DNA of 64,000 bases from positions 248,001 to 312,000 of the forward strand of contig JAZARR010000223.1 in the NCBI GenBank assembly GCA_037389465.1. The letters run 5' to 3'. This DNA comes from Baylisascaris procyonis (lineage: Eukaryota > Nematoda > Chromadorea > Rhabditida > Ascarididae). Below, one piece after another: positions 48,914-61,161 of this stretch; within the stretch, counting starts at the first letter, position 1; each line of letters starts with the position of its first letter. The notes under the pieces are model-generated. The model saw nothing but the letters and a program-made list of their open reading frames with translations, made no database searches and was not told the DNA's origin. The translations under genes and the position numbers were made by a program.

Positions 48914-51039
48914 TGCCATCGCGATTGGAGGTCACATGCCCACCTTGTTTCGTTCTTTGTGAATAATTTTTATTACATTGGAGATGAAGGAATAATGTAT
49001 TTTTGAGTAAGCTATGTGAAATGAAAAGGCAACTTGTTTTTGATATCCATTTTTGCGAGGATTACTGCCGGCTTAGTGATGATACCGTATAGCTTTCACT
49101 AAGGATCGCTTCATTTCCTCGCTATGAGTTGTTTTGTTAAGCTCTTTTGATGAATAATATTTCTTTTTTGCGTTAAATTGAGCGGGGAATGTTTGCGTGA
49201 TTCCATCGATTTATTTCCCAGTTAAGCACATCTTGAGGTTGGTGGGTAAGGAATTAGCCCTTTCACTTACCTTTTAGATGTCTATTTTTGAAAGGAAAAT
49301 TAGTGATGTCCCTTTATCCCTGAACAACGAAAACCCTTTCAACCTCTCTTCTTTATTTCTATCCGTCACTGCCATCACAGCGGTGGACTTTTACAGCAAG
49401 AGCAGGTTGATGTTGTTTGAGGTTTTATTTTGATGCAGTATCTGCCTTTGTTGTACCAAGCACTTTAGAATCTTCCTTGAATATACGAATGCCGCACTTA
49501 TACTTAGGGTGCAATAAGTGAAGGTAATATTTGATCCATTAGTTGGGATGTATTTTCTATATGTTTATGTGTTTGTTATTCGCGATTTATTGTTTTCCTT
49601 CTGACTTTATATAAGGAATATGCGAACGATAGAAATGCAGTTTGAATTGAAGAAATATGTAAAGTTTTTATTTTCTTTACTGCACAATAAAAAATTTACT
49701 CGATTATTTCTTATTTATCGTATTTGTTTTCGTTTTTCTCGTATGAATATCTATTTATTTGCGACTGTAAAATTATTTGCATTGAATGATTGAAAATTTC
49801 GACTTAAAAATTAGTGAATTGTGATGATGAAATTTGCATTGTTTAATTCATAAAGTGGAATTGTGCTTCTAATGGCCATAACGGAAAAATTATTGTGGAA
49901 AAACCGGAAATGATGATTTCAAAATTCGTAAGGTTTAACTCTGCGGGAAGAAATGTTTTCTATTTAAATGATAGAATTAAAATTTTCTGTTTTAAATGGC
50001 CTTTTTTGGTCCCTTCATTGTTAAAATTCCCTCTGGGAAAGGGTTAACGATGAGTTGAATATTTTCATTACTTCCCTCTCTTTCGATCAACTCGATGAGT
50101 GGGTCACCTCAACGATAGCAATACCACAGCTGATAAGGGCGGGATCGAAGTTGGTTTCGTCCAACGACTTTGAGCTATGAGCATGTCAGGAAATCCGTAA
50201 ATGAGGTTTTGCATTTTGACCTGTTAGGTGCAAGCAAAACCGACTCGGTTTTAACTGGTGACAAATTTGCACTCGTCGCACACTTCGAAAAATTAGATAC
50301 TATTATTATTATTGAAGCGTTCAGTGTGAATATTTCTGCACTTGACTGACGCGTTAGGTTGAATGATTGGCGGTTAACGATGTTTGTGCTCCGATCTCTG
50401 TTGTTATGGTGACTTGATTCTGCAGTCGCTAGCAGGTGGGGAGTGGGAGGGGAGGGTGTTTAAACAATGTAACTTGTATAGTTTGCTTTTTTGTTGAATT
50501 ATTTTCATTGTGGAGTATGTAGTTTTGATGTGCAAGTATATGGTTAGTGGTTCTCTTTTATTTTTCATCTGCCTTCAGAATAGTATGTATCACTATTTGG
50601 AATTGGTATATGGGTATTGTAATTGCTCCCAGGAGGAAAATTCCCAAACGATGGCGTGAAGTACCAAAATTTAAGTGCCAAGTAACAAAGTATATAACAA
50701 GAAGCACCAAAAGAATAAAAATTTACGAAAAAAGGTTAGGCGGCTCTAGCATATTCAATATTTATTACCAACAATATGGTGATATTGAAGTTTAGGTTCA
50801 CATAGTAAAGATTGAAGTGATTTTGCTGTCTCCTATATCTACTATTAGATTCGGTATAATGACGATAGTTTTCTTACTTCAATTGTTTCTTTATTTTATC
50901 TTTTTATGGGGATTATTTATATTTATTTTCAATTATTTATCTTAGCACTAGTTCAGTTTTTGTCAATGTTGGTGTGTTTTTCATTTCTGTCATTGTTTTT
51001 GGTATATTTCGCGTTGATTGTTTTGCTAACAAAAATTAA
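48914..51039. other. region after MRPS18A, no gene recognised
   Basis: AT-rich sequence, with the MRPS18A 3' UTR at its start. AATAAA at 49686-49691. No exon here has both recognisable protein content and splice sites. Confidence 0.5.
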
Positions 51040-52930
51040 AGGGGGGGGGGGTGGGGAGGGGAGGGAAGGGAGGTGGCGCTTCCGAAGGTTTAGTGCTGCA
51101 TCACTTCGAATGCTGCTTCGTATTGCAACGAAAATTGCAATACGGTACCTTTCGAAATGCGAATGCACCGGCTTCGAAAATGTTGTGGTGGGGTCAAATC
51201 CTGACATCGAGTGCAACGAGGGGGTTTTTTCTGCTGTACGCGTGGTTTCCCTTTTCATATTAATCAGTGGAGGGGGGGGGCGAGAAGGGAATATGCAGCT
51301 TTATCACCGTGCATCGCTTGTAATTATTAGCAAATATTGGCTTCAAATTTATAGACTAGACAATCGTCCATTTACCTCTACTGCGGTCCCCTTCTCGCAT
51401 TGCACACAACTGAATGCAGTTGTCCTAAGGATATATATTTCGTCGTAAAGATATGCCTTAATTGCAAAATATTTTGATAGTTCTTAACGTTTAATACCAT
51501 CGATTTACGTTTAGCTTGCCTAATCAAGTGATATATTCTATGCATGATTATCTGTTATTGGCGATACATATGAGCTCATTTTCTTCAGGCCGAAGGAACA
51601 CAACTTCCGGCAGGCGTGTGGGCGCAGAAATATAAGGAAGAATTTATGAGGAAGAAATCGATGTCGACACTCCCGTCAAAGATGGCACCATCTCGTAAGC
51701 CAATTTTTGATGACCTTTTTTCCTCTCTTGCAAATTAGCACGTGATAAATTAAATAGACACTTATATCTCAAGTGGATTGTTGTGTTTAGTTAGTTAGGT
51801 TAGTGTGCGTATTGGCCTGACGACGTTGAAGTTGGCAAGGACAGACAGGGGAACGGTGTTAATTATACTTTTCACACTTAACTTTGTTACGTCTATATAT
51901 CTTTCAATGCAGCTTCGATTTTTCGCCTTAGCGAACTGCTAAGCACTTTTTTAATTCTCTCGCTTCCCCATTCCGCCTCACCCTGCAGATGAGGGACATA
52001 TAAATGAGCCTCATCATTTAGAATAAAACTCCTCATAAATTTTCAGTAATTTTAGGGAAGAAAGGTCATTTCTCGAAAATTATGTGAGAAAGGTTTGTTG
52101 AGAGGGGAGGGGGTATTTCCGTCCTGGTTAACCCCAGCGGGCGGGGCTGGTCCGAGGAGGGTTTGATTGGTTTGACGTTGGCTTTGGTTGGTTGTTCCAA
52201 CTAGTAGCCGATGATTTGGAGCGTTCTAGGAATTGCTGGTTGCCCGGGGTAGAATCATTGTACAAACGGCAACAGTTTGTGAATACAGCCGCTTGTCTGA
52301 TGTTTTGTTTGATATTCTCGCGGTAACTTTGCTTCAGTTCACGGTTGAGAATATTTGTTTTTATGACCTACAAAAGTTGTTTTCTCATTGCTCTGTTGTT
52401 TCATTTTTATTGATGCTAAAGTAAAGCGTTTGATCGAATGGAACGGCCTTACTTGAGTGAGCGCGAATGCTTGCTTGCGTGAAAGGGATCGCAATGTGTG
52501 TTAGTGTAATCTTGACTATGTTGTAAGATGTCATTTGGGCGCGAAAATGGCAAGAGGCACGCATATATAAGCACTGCCTTTTGCAGCAGAGCTCAGTGTT
52601 CTTCGTGTTCGAGCGGGGTGCGATGAAGATGAGGGTTGTTGGGGCGCGGTGATGAGTGGTAGGGGTATGGAGTATAGCGCTTGGTGTGGGGATGTGCTAA
52701 CCGTTTTTGCGCTATCGCGTGCGGTTTAGTGTGGAGCTCTGTTGCATAGCATGTTTAGCCCACACTTATAGCTAGTGAGATTTACTATGTTTTCAGCAGA
52801 CGTTTTTTAAAATTGGTATACATATGAGGGAACAAGAAGGCTTGGTGGGAATCTTAGGCTGTTTTTACTTACTACGGTTTCTCCTTTCTAAGCAATGATT
52901 GCTTTTTAAAACATTTTTCTGTCTATACGT
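51040..52930 (+). repeat. modular dispersed repeat, partial copy 3
   Basis: Block X (about 51047-51240) aligns with 13790-13990 and 38390-38585, sharing for example GAAAATTGCAATACGGTA. Block Y (about 51990-52930) aligns with 14480-15330 and 39060-39850, with TATATAAGCACTGCCTTTTG at 52564-52583. The minisatellite and the segment next to it are absent. The 750 bases between X and Y are unrelated to copies 1 and 2 and contain the exon-like piece at 51590. This copy is more diverged than copies 1 and 2 are from each other. Confidence 0.75.
51590..51692 (+). CDS. isolated exon-like segment, unassigned (partial)
   Basis: After TTTTCTTCAG (ending 51589), 34 codons are open and end at a GTAAGCC donor (51693). 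Part of the product reads GTQLPAGVWAQKYKEEFMRK. Composition and splice sites look genuinely coding. The wording is reminiscent of linkers between kettin Ig domains, and broken kettin exons follow from 59.9 kb, but I cannot show continuity: the exon ends in phase 1 and the next candidate (53939) does not continue the frame. Confidence 0.45.
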
Positions 52931-53938
52931 GTAATGAGGGTAATTTGCTTACTTCTGAGGAGGGAAAACGAGCCGTATGAATGCTATAGCAGTGTTGTGA
53001 CGTCGTTGGCAGCAATGTGGTTGACTACTGATTGAGATTGAATGTTTCGTTGTGGAGTGATTGGCTTGATCCTTACGAGTTGGAGGAGGGGCTGAGAGGA
53101 CGGGGGGGGGGATAAAGGGGAGGATGGGAGGTCGAAAAATCGGTCGAAGACTCACTAATCCACCTCTGTTTTGGTTCCTCATTTTGTTCATTTCAGTTTC
53201 AGTCTTTATGACTCTTATTTTTAAAGAATGATTAAGTAGAGTGATTTGTCACGATAAATTATGTGCTTTTAAGAGGCACATTTTCTATTGATTTATTAAT
53301 TTATTTCTCAAAGGAGGTTGTTGTAATGTTGTATTTGGGCATAGGCATACGTTTGTATCTGCCTTTCCGTCAATGAACCTTGACTTTCATGAATGAAATG
53401 AAGTTTTTTAGGCTATGCGGACGCACAAACATGTCATGCAGCGGCGAGTACAACAACCAACTGGGTTACGGTGCTTGCATCGCAGAGCAAAGCAAGCACC
53501 TTGCAACGAAGCGCTCTGAATAGTAGTTGGTTTCTTTTGTTGTTTGAAGAGTGGGGGGGGGGGGAGGGGGAGGGAAGATAGCAGTAATGTGTCATAAGAG
53601 TTAGCCAAAGCATCCGGGATTTCACTTTTTAGATTCATATCTCGTCGAAGAATTTTTATAATAATCACATTTCCAGACGATGATGCCATTGCATTAAGCT
53701 GTTATTTGTTGTTGGCAATTAGATTGTTGAGTAAATTTGCTTTGTTTAATTGCTAGTTTCTATTTCTTTCTGTTGTATTGAAGCAGATTTTATTAAGATC
53801 ATTGCTGAATATTCCGAAATGTTCGATGTTCGTTTTGAGTTCTCCTAGCCTTTAGGTAATAAATCGGCGAGGGAAAGCGTTTGTTGACTTCATAGCAGTG
53901 TCCTTATCGTGTTGTTTGAAATTGTTTCCTTGTCCAGG

Positions 53939-54013
53939 AGTATGAAAATAAGCAGAGTGAACATTTTAGGTCAACGAGCCGCAGTCCTCGGTGAGACGTT
54001 GGAAACAAATGAA
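53939..54013 (+). CDS. isolated exon-like segment, unassigned (partial)
   Basis: From the acceptor TTGTCCAG to a GTAAGC donor, one frame is open, including MKISRVNILGQRAAVLGETL. AAVLGET resembles the AVLGQT start of the kettin-like linker exon at 63474. It may be an exon or a decayed one. No upstream exon joins in phase. Confidence 0.35.
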
Positions 54014-54625
54014 GGTAAGCGAAGAAATCTAATACTTGCTTCCGTTATAAGTATTATTTAATGACCGGTGCCACCGGATATTTTATTTGTTACGTTGAAT
54101 TAATTGCTTGAATACTTTCATCGGCAGTCCAAAAACGACCAGGCTCTTTTGGGTGTTAACTGCACCTGGCCTGTATTGTTTTTTGCTTGAATCCATTAAT
54201 TAGGCATGTTTATTAGCATGATAGGTGATGTGAGAACGATGCATCTACTTGAATTATTTCTTTACTCCGAAAACTTTTTTTAGGCCAGTTCATAAGCAAA
54301 CAGGTGTAGTGGCGTTGTGTCAGAAAGTGCCTCTTTGTTCTAGAACACTTCAAAGGGCTAATCAGATTCATTGCCCAATTCTAATGTAAGGTCGGTATGG
54401 ACGGTTTACTCAATTTTCCAGGTTGCCCTACTAGTGGGAGTTGCTTTATGTCGTAATTAATTTCAGAAAGTGTAAGGAAATGTAATTTATGGGCAGGATT
54501 CTTGTGGATTCCTTCGTATGAAGCAATTTTTGCAAGCATTGGCAGAAAAGATCTGCGCCCTAGAGAGGGAGAATTTTTTTATATTATTCAACGCTTTTAT
54601 TCAGGTTGAAATGAATTTTAATTTG

Positions 54626-54819
54626 AGGCGAACGAGATTGAGCGACGTAACGTTTGGCTGAACCCGATGGGCGAAAACATGGACGAAGACGAGGCAAACG
54701 TGGAGCAGTGGCAGAAGAAGAGCTTCCCAGATCCACCCTGCGAGCGAGTGTCATGAAGGAGAGCGTCAAAGTGGCATCGGAAGTCAGTGCCGAACTCGCC
54801 GTTTATCTGTCTCCCAGGT
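54626..54819 (+). CDS. GC-rich exon-like segment, unassigned (partial)
   Basis: A GC-rich island between AT-rich flanks. Frame A (from 54629) gives NVWLNPMGENMDEDEANVEQ and ends in TGA. Frame C gives a basic stretch, then SVMKESVKVASEVSAELAVY, up to a GTGATA donor at 54820. The acceptor is weak (TTTGAG) and neither frame matches a family I know. A frameshifted exon is possible. Confidence 0.3.
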
Positions 54820-56661
54820 GATATCAAAGCTTCTTTAGATCACCTTGGGATTTGTTCGCTTGTGCTTATTACTAAAATGAGCTATTCAAAAAGACAATCT
54901 CCTTTGTAATTTTTTTGAAATGGGAGGTTATTTCTTTCTCATTTTTGAATAGCGAGAACTTAGTGCGATTGTTTAACGATATCCTGATTGACTGCACTGA
55001 TTGTTTTTTCTTTTTAGCCATTGAGATTATTGCCTGGGAATTCACATAAATCCCTATTCGCCGGTTATTTTTGGCATTATAGTATCATTTCTCTCTTGCG
55101 CGTCAGTTTAATGAATTTGTTCTCGGTGAACTTCTTGATTAACAAATTCATTTTGATTTGTTATTTAGGCTTACTCAGCAAAATCATTATTGAGCGAATT
55201 TATTTAGTTCGAGGAAATTTTTTCACAAATTTTTTTCTTCTATTCTGATGGAATAATTTTTGAAAGTTCAATTTATCAATCAGCGCTATGCTTTGTTCTT
55301 GCTTCCTCACTTCTAATTTCTCTATCATTGTTTATATGTACTTCTCATTTTTTTCGTCTTTTTTTTTTCATTTACTCAGTTGTAATTGTTTATTTGCATC
55401 TATGATGATTGATTTTTATAGGATATACTAATTTTTTTTAAATATGCAAATTTCGCACTTTGTTAAGATTTTTCCATTCTGTGCTTTTGTATATTAAACG
55501 TTTTTATGAACGCTAACATGTTTTATAACATTCTAACCACCAACATGCAGGTATTGCCTGTAGAGAGAAGAAATTCAGCACTTCCTAGTAGGTCTAATCG
55601 ATACACCTTCTAAAACGTCTAATTGATATACTAACCTTCCAAAGGTGCTTCCCTGTAAAGGTGACCTGTCACGAAACAGGTAAGTATTACACTTTCCTTC
55701 GTCAGTAGTGAATTCGCATATGTCTAAGTCCACACTAGTAATTATAGAATAATTTCATCTTTTTTCGTTTCCCCGAATAGATGCAAGGATGTTTTTTCGA
55801 ATTAGGTATTCAGATGTAGGAGTAATCCTTAATATACGTTTATTTGGTAGTGGGTAAGCTCAGCGTATTTAGCGAGTGGACGCATAATTGTTGTAACAGG
55901 CTTATTTGCATTCTCTATATAGAATTTACTGTCAGCACTTATTGCGTCACTAAGAAATTCGATATGACAATCATAGAATCTAAAAAGTGGTATGCAGGGC
56001 GGTTCGATAATGGACAGATGCAGTCTGTTCACGAGGATGGAATGTGAGTCTGTTTCGTCGCGTGAATAGCAGTTCCACAATAATAGTCTCAATTTGTGGT
56101 CAGTAGAATAGGAAAAGGGATAGAAATAGCAATGAAATTGGCGTGTTCATATGAATTTTTATGCAATACAGTCATGCATTTTCATATTGTACGAATAGCA
56201 CAAATCGTATGTCATTTCATGAGAGTGGACGAAGATTTTCAGTTGTGAATCGATTTATAGTGAAGCATTTTCTGATTCGAAAAGCAGCTCAATTCACACC
56301 TCTAAAATAGGTTTGGTTTGGCTGCGTTGTCAGGTATCAACATCAAGCAGAGTGTGGGACTCGCAAACGTTGATTCTAATGCGCACTTATCTCTTCGTCA
56401 TAGCGTGCTCCTGGTGCCAGAACTTTTGAATTCGCGCTTCAATGATGATTCTAAAATATAAAGGACCTAGAAAATGACTGATTTTTTGTCTTTCAGCTTA
56501 TTGGAGGTTAGGCGCTCGGAGAACATCGCTCCTTCACGTATGTTCTTTTAAGAGACTCCATATAACCTAGTAAGTAGACATTTTGTTTTGCTTATGCAGA
56601 ATCAGTTGCAGTGGGTGGTGAACTGTAAAATCCATCCGGCTGGTTCTGGTGAGCTTCAAAA

Positions 56662-56761
56662 CTTGTCACCTACACTGCTTCTGCATATGTGCAGTGCTTT
56701 AGCTTTTCTATAAATAGGCACTGCGAACAGCACAGTACTAAGAAGTATGTAGGTGACAAAG
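56662..56761. repeat. 100-bp inverted repeat (hairpin)
   Basis: CTTGTCACCTACA at 56662-56674 is the near-perfect reverse complement of TGTAGGTGACAAAG at 56748-56761. The inner sequence also pairs in part (GCACTG/CAGTGC). A small MITE or a structured RNA are both possible. Confidence 0.55.
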
Positions 56762-57577
56762 ATCTGCTATGACGTATTTGCGTAATCAAATCACGAGGTC
56801 TTCACCTCGTCCTCTAGTTTAATGAACGAATTGCTTCCCACTACTGCGGAGTCCTCTCACATATCCTACCACATGGCATTAGGATTTGTGTAGTGAAAGG
56901 CGCGTATGTAAAAAAGCGCCTCTCGTTTGCAGAAATTTCCATTGCGGAAACTTGAGCCGTCCGTGATGCTAACATGAATGACTGCGAGTGAGGAATTCTG
57001 CGAGGCTAAGGGGTTATGCAACAAAAAGTTTGAGAGAAAGGTCGTGTTTTTGAAAGTGAATACCAGTGTTAGATAGAGTCACAAATAAAGGCGATAGTGA
57101 CAGTGCAATGTTGCTTCTAATATTTCTTACAGAGGAAGCGAAATAATTCAAAAAGTGATTTGATTTGTAGTATAAGTTGTGGGGGATTGCAGTCACAAAG
57201 AGATGGAAACGTCGTTTTGAGTGCAGTTTGTTTGTAGTTGGTAGATGAAGCCATATCGGAAATATAAGCATTGGGAGAGAGAGATTCTGGCACATATTCA
57301 GGTCAAATCTGCAGCTACACCAAGCAATTTGCCGCACTAAAATTATTGCTCGTACGTTCGGGGTCAGTAACCACTCTCGACCGTCGCCTTCTTTCACCTT
57401 CCCACGCCTCCTTCGACTAGAAATGTATTTTTCGGTCTTTTTCCGTATAATCCGTACCATGTTTTCCGTAACTCTGGCGTACTCCATAACTGCTAATCAG
57501 GCAATATGTTCTCGTCACGATGTATTTGATGAAGGTCACAGTTTATATGATCGTATCTAAATTCAGTACTTTGCAGT

Positions 57578-57652
57578 TTTGGAACGTTATCGATATGAAG
57601 GAAGTTCTGGATTATTTCGAAGTGGACGAGGCGGACTCCATCAACAAGCAGG
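57578..57652 (+). CDS. exon-like segment, unassigned (partial)
   Basis: Bounded by TACTTTGCAG and CAG/GTACCG. One frame reads MKEVLDYFEVDEADSINKQ, acidic and free of stops. Family unknown. It may belong to the same disrupted gene as the kettin-like exons downstream. Confidence 0.35.
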
Positions 57653-58010
57653 TACCGTTCTGTGCATTTTAGTGCTTAATATTGACAATTTCGATATGAA
57701 ACTATAAAATTTACTTTCTTATAGGAGATACTGGAAACTAAAGAGCAAAAATGGTTCACTAACAATGCCTATTTTGGGATTTTTCGTTTCTGTATTTGGC
57801 GTTTTGATGAATGAATCGAAGAGGTGGTCGGTAATCTTTTTGCCAACACGTAATGAAATTCTCCTTTTCGCTCGTTCGAAAACACCGAATGAGTTTTGAA
57901 GTACAGTGCTTGAAAAGGCATTTGCTAAGTAAGTTAATGGTATTGGCGTGCTCACATTATAATAACACTAAACTATCTCATAATATTACTAGAAATCTTC
58001 ACTCCTCTAT

Positions 58011-58109
58011 GATGGCCTGAAACTAAAATCGGGCTCATTTCCAGTTGGCCTGAAATCAAAATCTGGCTCATTTTCAGATGGCCTGAAATTAGAATCGTGC
58101 AGATTTTCA
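58011..58109 (+). repeat. 33-bp tandem repeat, three units
   Basis: Units start GATGGCCTGAAACTAAAATC, GTTGGCCTGAAATCAAAATC and GATGGCCTGAAATTAGAATC. Each is 33 bases and ends near CATTTCCA, CATTTTCA or GATTTTCA. Confidence 0.8.
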
Positions 58110-58598
58110 GATTCCTAATGCTTATCATCGAGTCTTATGCATGCATAAAAAATAATTCAGACTAAATTTTGGAGTGCTCAAACAATTTACGTTGTGTGCA
58201 AGATTCGTTGAAGATGATAACCACAGAAGTGGCCAAATTTACAGTCATTGAATGAATTATGTGAGGTCATTTTAAAGCTAATATTCGATTCGATTTTATT
58301 GCCGTGAGAGATTTCTTTTTTTGAAAAACATTCGAATTTCTTATGCCATAAATCCACACATAAAATATGATGATCAGAAACGGAGAAAACGAAAATTATT
58401 CCATCGTTATCTATGAGTTTCCGCATAAAATTTTACAATCGTTCTTTAAAAAAAATATCCTCAAGCCGTCATTTTTACACTTATATAAATTTACAGTTAT
58501 ATTAAAGGTTGTTTCCTTCGATTATGACGATGAAAAATTTCGATGTAGTTTTAGAGTTTATGGCTGTTATAAGAATTTCATCGGTGGACAACTGACCG

Positions 58599-58766
58599 AT
58601 GCTTTACAAAACGTATCTGCTGCTCGGACTCACAAAGACATTTCTGTTCGAGATGGTTAAGAACGCCTTCCACCAAAAAGCACTCATCGTCGCTGCAGTC
58701 GCTGTACGCTCAATGTGGGGCAACGCACATGAACAGCAGGGGCGCCAATACAACAGGCCTGTTTGA
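58599..58766 (+). CDS. small open frame with coding-like composition (55 aa), unassigned
   Basis: ATG 58599 to TGA 58764-58766. It is more GC-rich than its surroundings; part of the product reads NAFHQKALIVAAVAVRSMWG. No family is recognised. It could be a decayed terminal exon. No acceptor lies directly before it, and an in-frame TGA precedes the ATG. Confidence 0.25.
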   Translation: MLYKTYLLLGLTKTFLFEMVKNAFHQKALIVAAVAVRSMWGNAHEQQGRQYNRPV

Positions 58767-59121
58767 AATTATATCCTTTATTGAACACTACCATCGGCAA
58801 AGCTAGGGTTCCCAAAAAAGGGGGTGGGGGTGGGGGATAAGAGAAGATTATTTGATTTGAGAGTCGAAGAGGGAGATGGACAGGAAGGATGGGGGGATGG
58901 TGTTGAAAAGTAAGATGGTTGAAATCTATAATTTCGAACTGAAGGAGGAAAATTTGCAAACAAGGGTAAAATTCAGTTGATAGTGATAGATTTGCTATCC
59001 TTTTCTTTTAGTGAGCAAAACCACTGTTTTCTGATATAATATGTTGTAACAAAATCTATGAATTTTTCTTACATATTTTATAGAAATATTCAGCAATATC
59101 GATATCGTGATTTGCACCCCC

Positions 59122-59435
59122 GTGGATCACTCAAAATTATTTTCATGCCTCTAACTTCATTTTGCTAATAAGTTTTATATAAAATAATAAATCTGCCTAT
59201 AGATCATTGGGTAATGTATTGTTGCATCCACTAAGACATTTTAAACAATCCGGTAGGCATCATACTGTTGAGAGTTCTTTTTCGTAATATAAACATAAAA
59301 CGATGAAATCGCATATAATGCGAAACTTGTATATTTCTCGTCAACCTCTTTCAGTTGTCTCTGAAAATAAAAATCTTCATCGTTTTCCTACTTTTGTTAT
59401 GTTAGAGGCATGGAAATAATTTTGAATGATCCATG
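59122..59435. mobile_element. MITE-like element with about 35-bp terminal inverted repeats
   Basis: GTGGATCACTCAAAATTATT (arm 59122-59155) is mirrored by the arm at 59401-59435, which reads GTTAGAGGCATGGAAATAAT onward; the arms differ at about four positions. A third, direct copy of the arm start (GATCACTCAAAATTCTTTTT) begins near 59453. The interior is non-coding, as in a non-autonomous DNA transposon. Confidence 0.65.
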
Positions 59436-59902
59436 AGGCTTAGGCCTCGTAGATCACTCAAAATTCTTTTTGCTTAGAATTTTGACAACAGATGAGTTGC
59501 TGACTTTAACAAACCACAGTCATCTAAGTAAATGTACAATCAAGGTTGTGTTTGCTCACAACATTTTGCTAAAATGTGATCACGTTATATAACATTCCAT
59601 TGGCTTAAAACTTAATATTCATTGAGATGCTGACGGATAAGTGTGGAATGGGTTTTGCCGAATTGAAGATATTTCTTATAGTAATAGCCCAGAGGAAGAG
59701 ACGTGCTCGTAAGAGAAGGTTTTGACCGAGTGGTTGGTTCACAAGAGGATTCCTTACTAGAAGGTAATCGCTGCCTTCCTCGGAAGTTTTGCAGCATTTT
59801 ATCTCTAACGAATTGAGAAGGAGGACAAATTGGAGTTCTTGCGGTAGCAACTTTAAATTTGTCATAATATGTGATGCGAGAAAAATCGCGTAACATTTTC
59901 AG

Positions 59903-60116
59903 CAATTCTTAGCGATTCACACAATATAACTAGTTGGGAGAAAATTCGAATCATGAAACAACCAAATGAAAAGGTGGAGGCTGAGCCCGAGGCGACATAT
60001 GGCCCTGCAAACTTCACAAGTCAGCTGAGTTCAGTCACTGGTCTCATCGAAGTCCAACCAGCTTACTTCGAAGCAACTTTCGAGCCGATCAACGATCCTC
60101 CAATGGCTGTTGTTTG
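59903..60116 (+). CDS. kettin-like linker plus Ig N-terminal half (open segment)
   Basis: Acceptor ACATTTTCAG ends at 59902; 71 codons are open. The linker reads AILSDSHNITSWEKIRIMKQ, then comes an Ig strand region (YGPANFTSQLSSVTGLIEVQ and onward) ending at VVW. A GTTAGT donor follows 60116. The matching C-terminal half of this Ig domain is not recognisable before 60330. Confidence 0.6.
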
Positions 60117-60329
60117 GTTAGTTTCTACTCTTGCCGCATTACTGAAGACGCAAGATCAGCGGTTTCTTTAGAATAGTTGGGCGGAAATTAGCACAACGGA
60201 AGCACCTTCACCTCAACCTCTTCTCTGACCCCGTTTGATGGGAAAGGTGTGATGTTGCTCTTATCCGCCAATCATTGATTAATCCTTATATGCCTTCTAC
60301 GGATGGAATAGCCATTTCGTTAGTTGCAG

Positions 60330-60463
60330 AAGAGGTGGAAGAGGTGTTTGAGAAGAAGAAGCCACGATTGCTTTCACAGTTCGGATCGTTTACTGGCATC
60401 CTTGAGGGTGAGGTCATCCATCTGGGGACGACATTCTAGCCTAATCGAGATCCTGACCTTGAG
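60330..60463 (+). pseudogene. kettin-like Ig N-terminal half with internal stop
   Basis: After GTTAGTTGCAG, the frame reads KPRLLSQFGSFTGILEGEVI and reaches TAG at 60437-60439, where the family usually has Glu (TTF-stop-PNRDPDL). The frame resumes past the stop. Confidence 0.6.
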
Positions 60464-60986
60464 ATACGTTAGTGAAATTTAGAGACCAATATCTCTTGCA
60501 TTCTCATTTTAAATTTGCCTACGTTACACATTTGCGTTAGTTATGAATTATACACACCGAGTAGCATTATGTGAGAACAATCGCAGATGAAAACAAAATA
60601 TTCGAGAGTCACAAAATGTTCTAAAGTGTGTGCATCCTTAGCTCATAACCTCGGCGAGAATAATTTCCTCCTATGACCCCATAGCAAAGTTTCGCCTCAT
60701 GATGGTCTCAGACATGAAGCTTCCTTTTTATCTGTGGCTCCGTGGACATAATGATGTCGTTCAGCCAGTCGTTCTCAATAACCACATAAAGAAAATCATT
60801 TATTATAACTTTCCTCGGAAGTACTGCGGAAGGACTGGTAATATAGGAGTTCCTAGACAAATAGAATTACGATTTAGTTCTGCAGTATTGTATTCCTGTC
60901 ATGAATCGAATGCACTAGGTGCCTATCGAATCCTGTTGTTGGTGCATAACAACTTTACAGTTTATTTGGACGTGCACTGAGTTTAG

Positions 60987-61161
60987 GTGATTTTGCTACG
61001 TAATGGACAACCGCTAAGTGCAAACCAATTTATCAAAACACGAAGCGAACTTGGTTGGGCAGTACCCGATATCAGTGCTATCAATCTCGATCATAAATGG
61101 AATCTACACATTAAAGATCGTCAACGGCGAGCGAGAGGCCGCTTCCTTTGCTTCCGTCAAG
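60987..61161 (+). pseudogene. kettin-like Ig C-terminal half with frameshift
   Basis: After GAGTTTAG, one frame reads RNGQPLSANQFIKTRSELGW up to about 61095. The Ig then continues in another frame as GIYTLKIVNGEREAASFASV. One extra base near CATAAATGG explains the shift. Ends at an AAG/GTAACC donor. Confidence 0.65.

Larger units (their letters stand above)
52931..59902. other. gene-poor region with scattered exon-like pieces
   Basis: Apart from the pieces listed separately (53939, 54626, 57578, 58599), a 33-bp tandem repeat, a hairpin and a TIR element, I see no gene. Poly-G tracts lie near 53101, 53551 and 58817. Confidence 0.4.

Noticed and set aside
50906..51448. 180-codon + strand frame
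   Set aside because: It runs through a poly-G tract and repeat block X, with low-complexity hydrophobic ends and no conserved domain.
57014..57487. 157-codon minus-strand frame
   Set aside because: Long, but without motif, splice context or coding-like composition.
59605..59905. Overlapping 86- and 97-codon minus-strand frames, first suspected as a transposase
   Set aside because: No transposase motif could be recognised in either frame, and two overlapping frames suggest chance.
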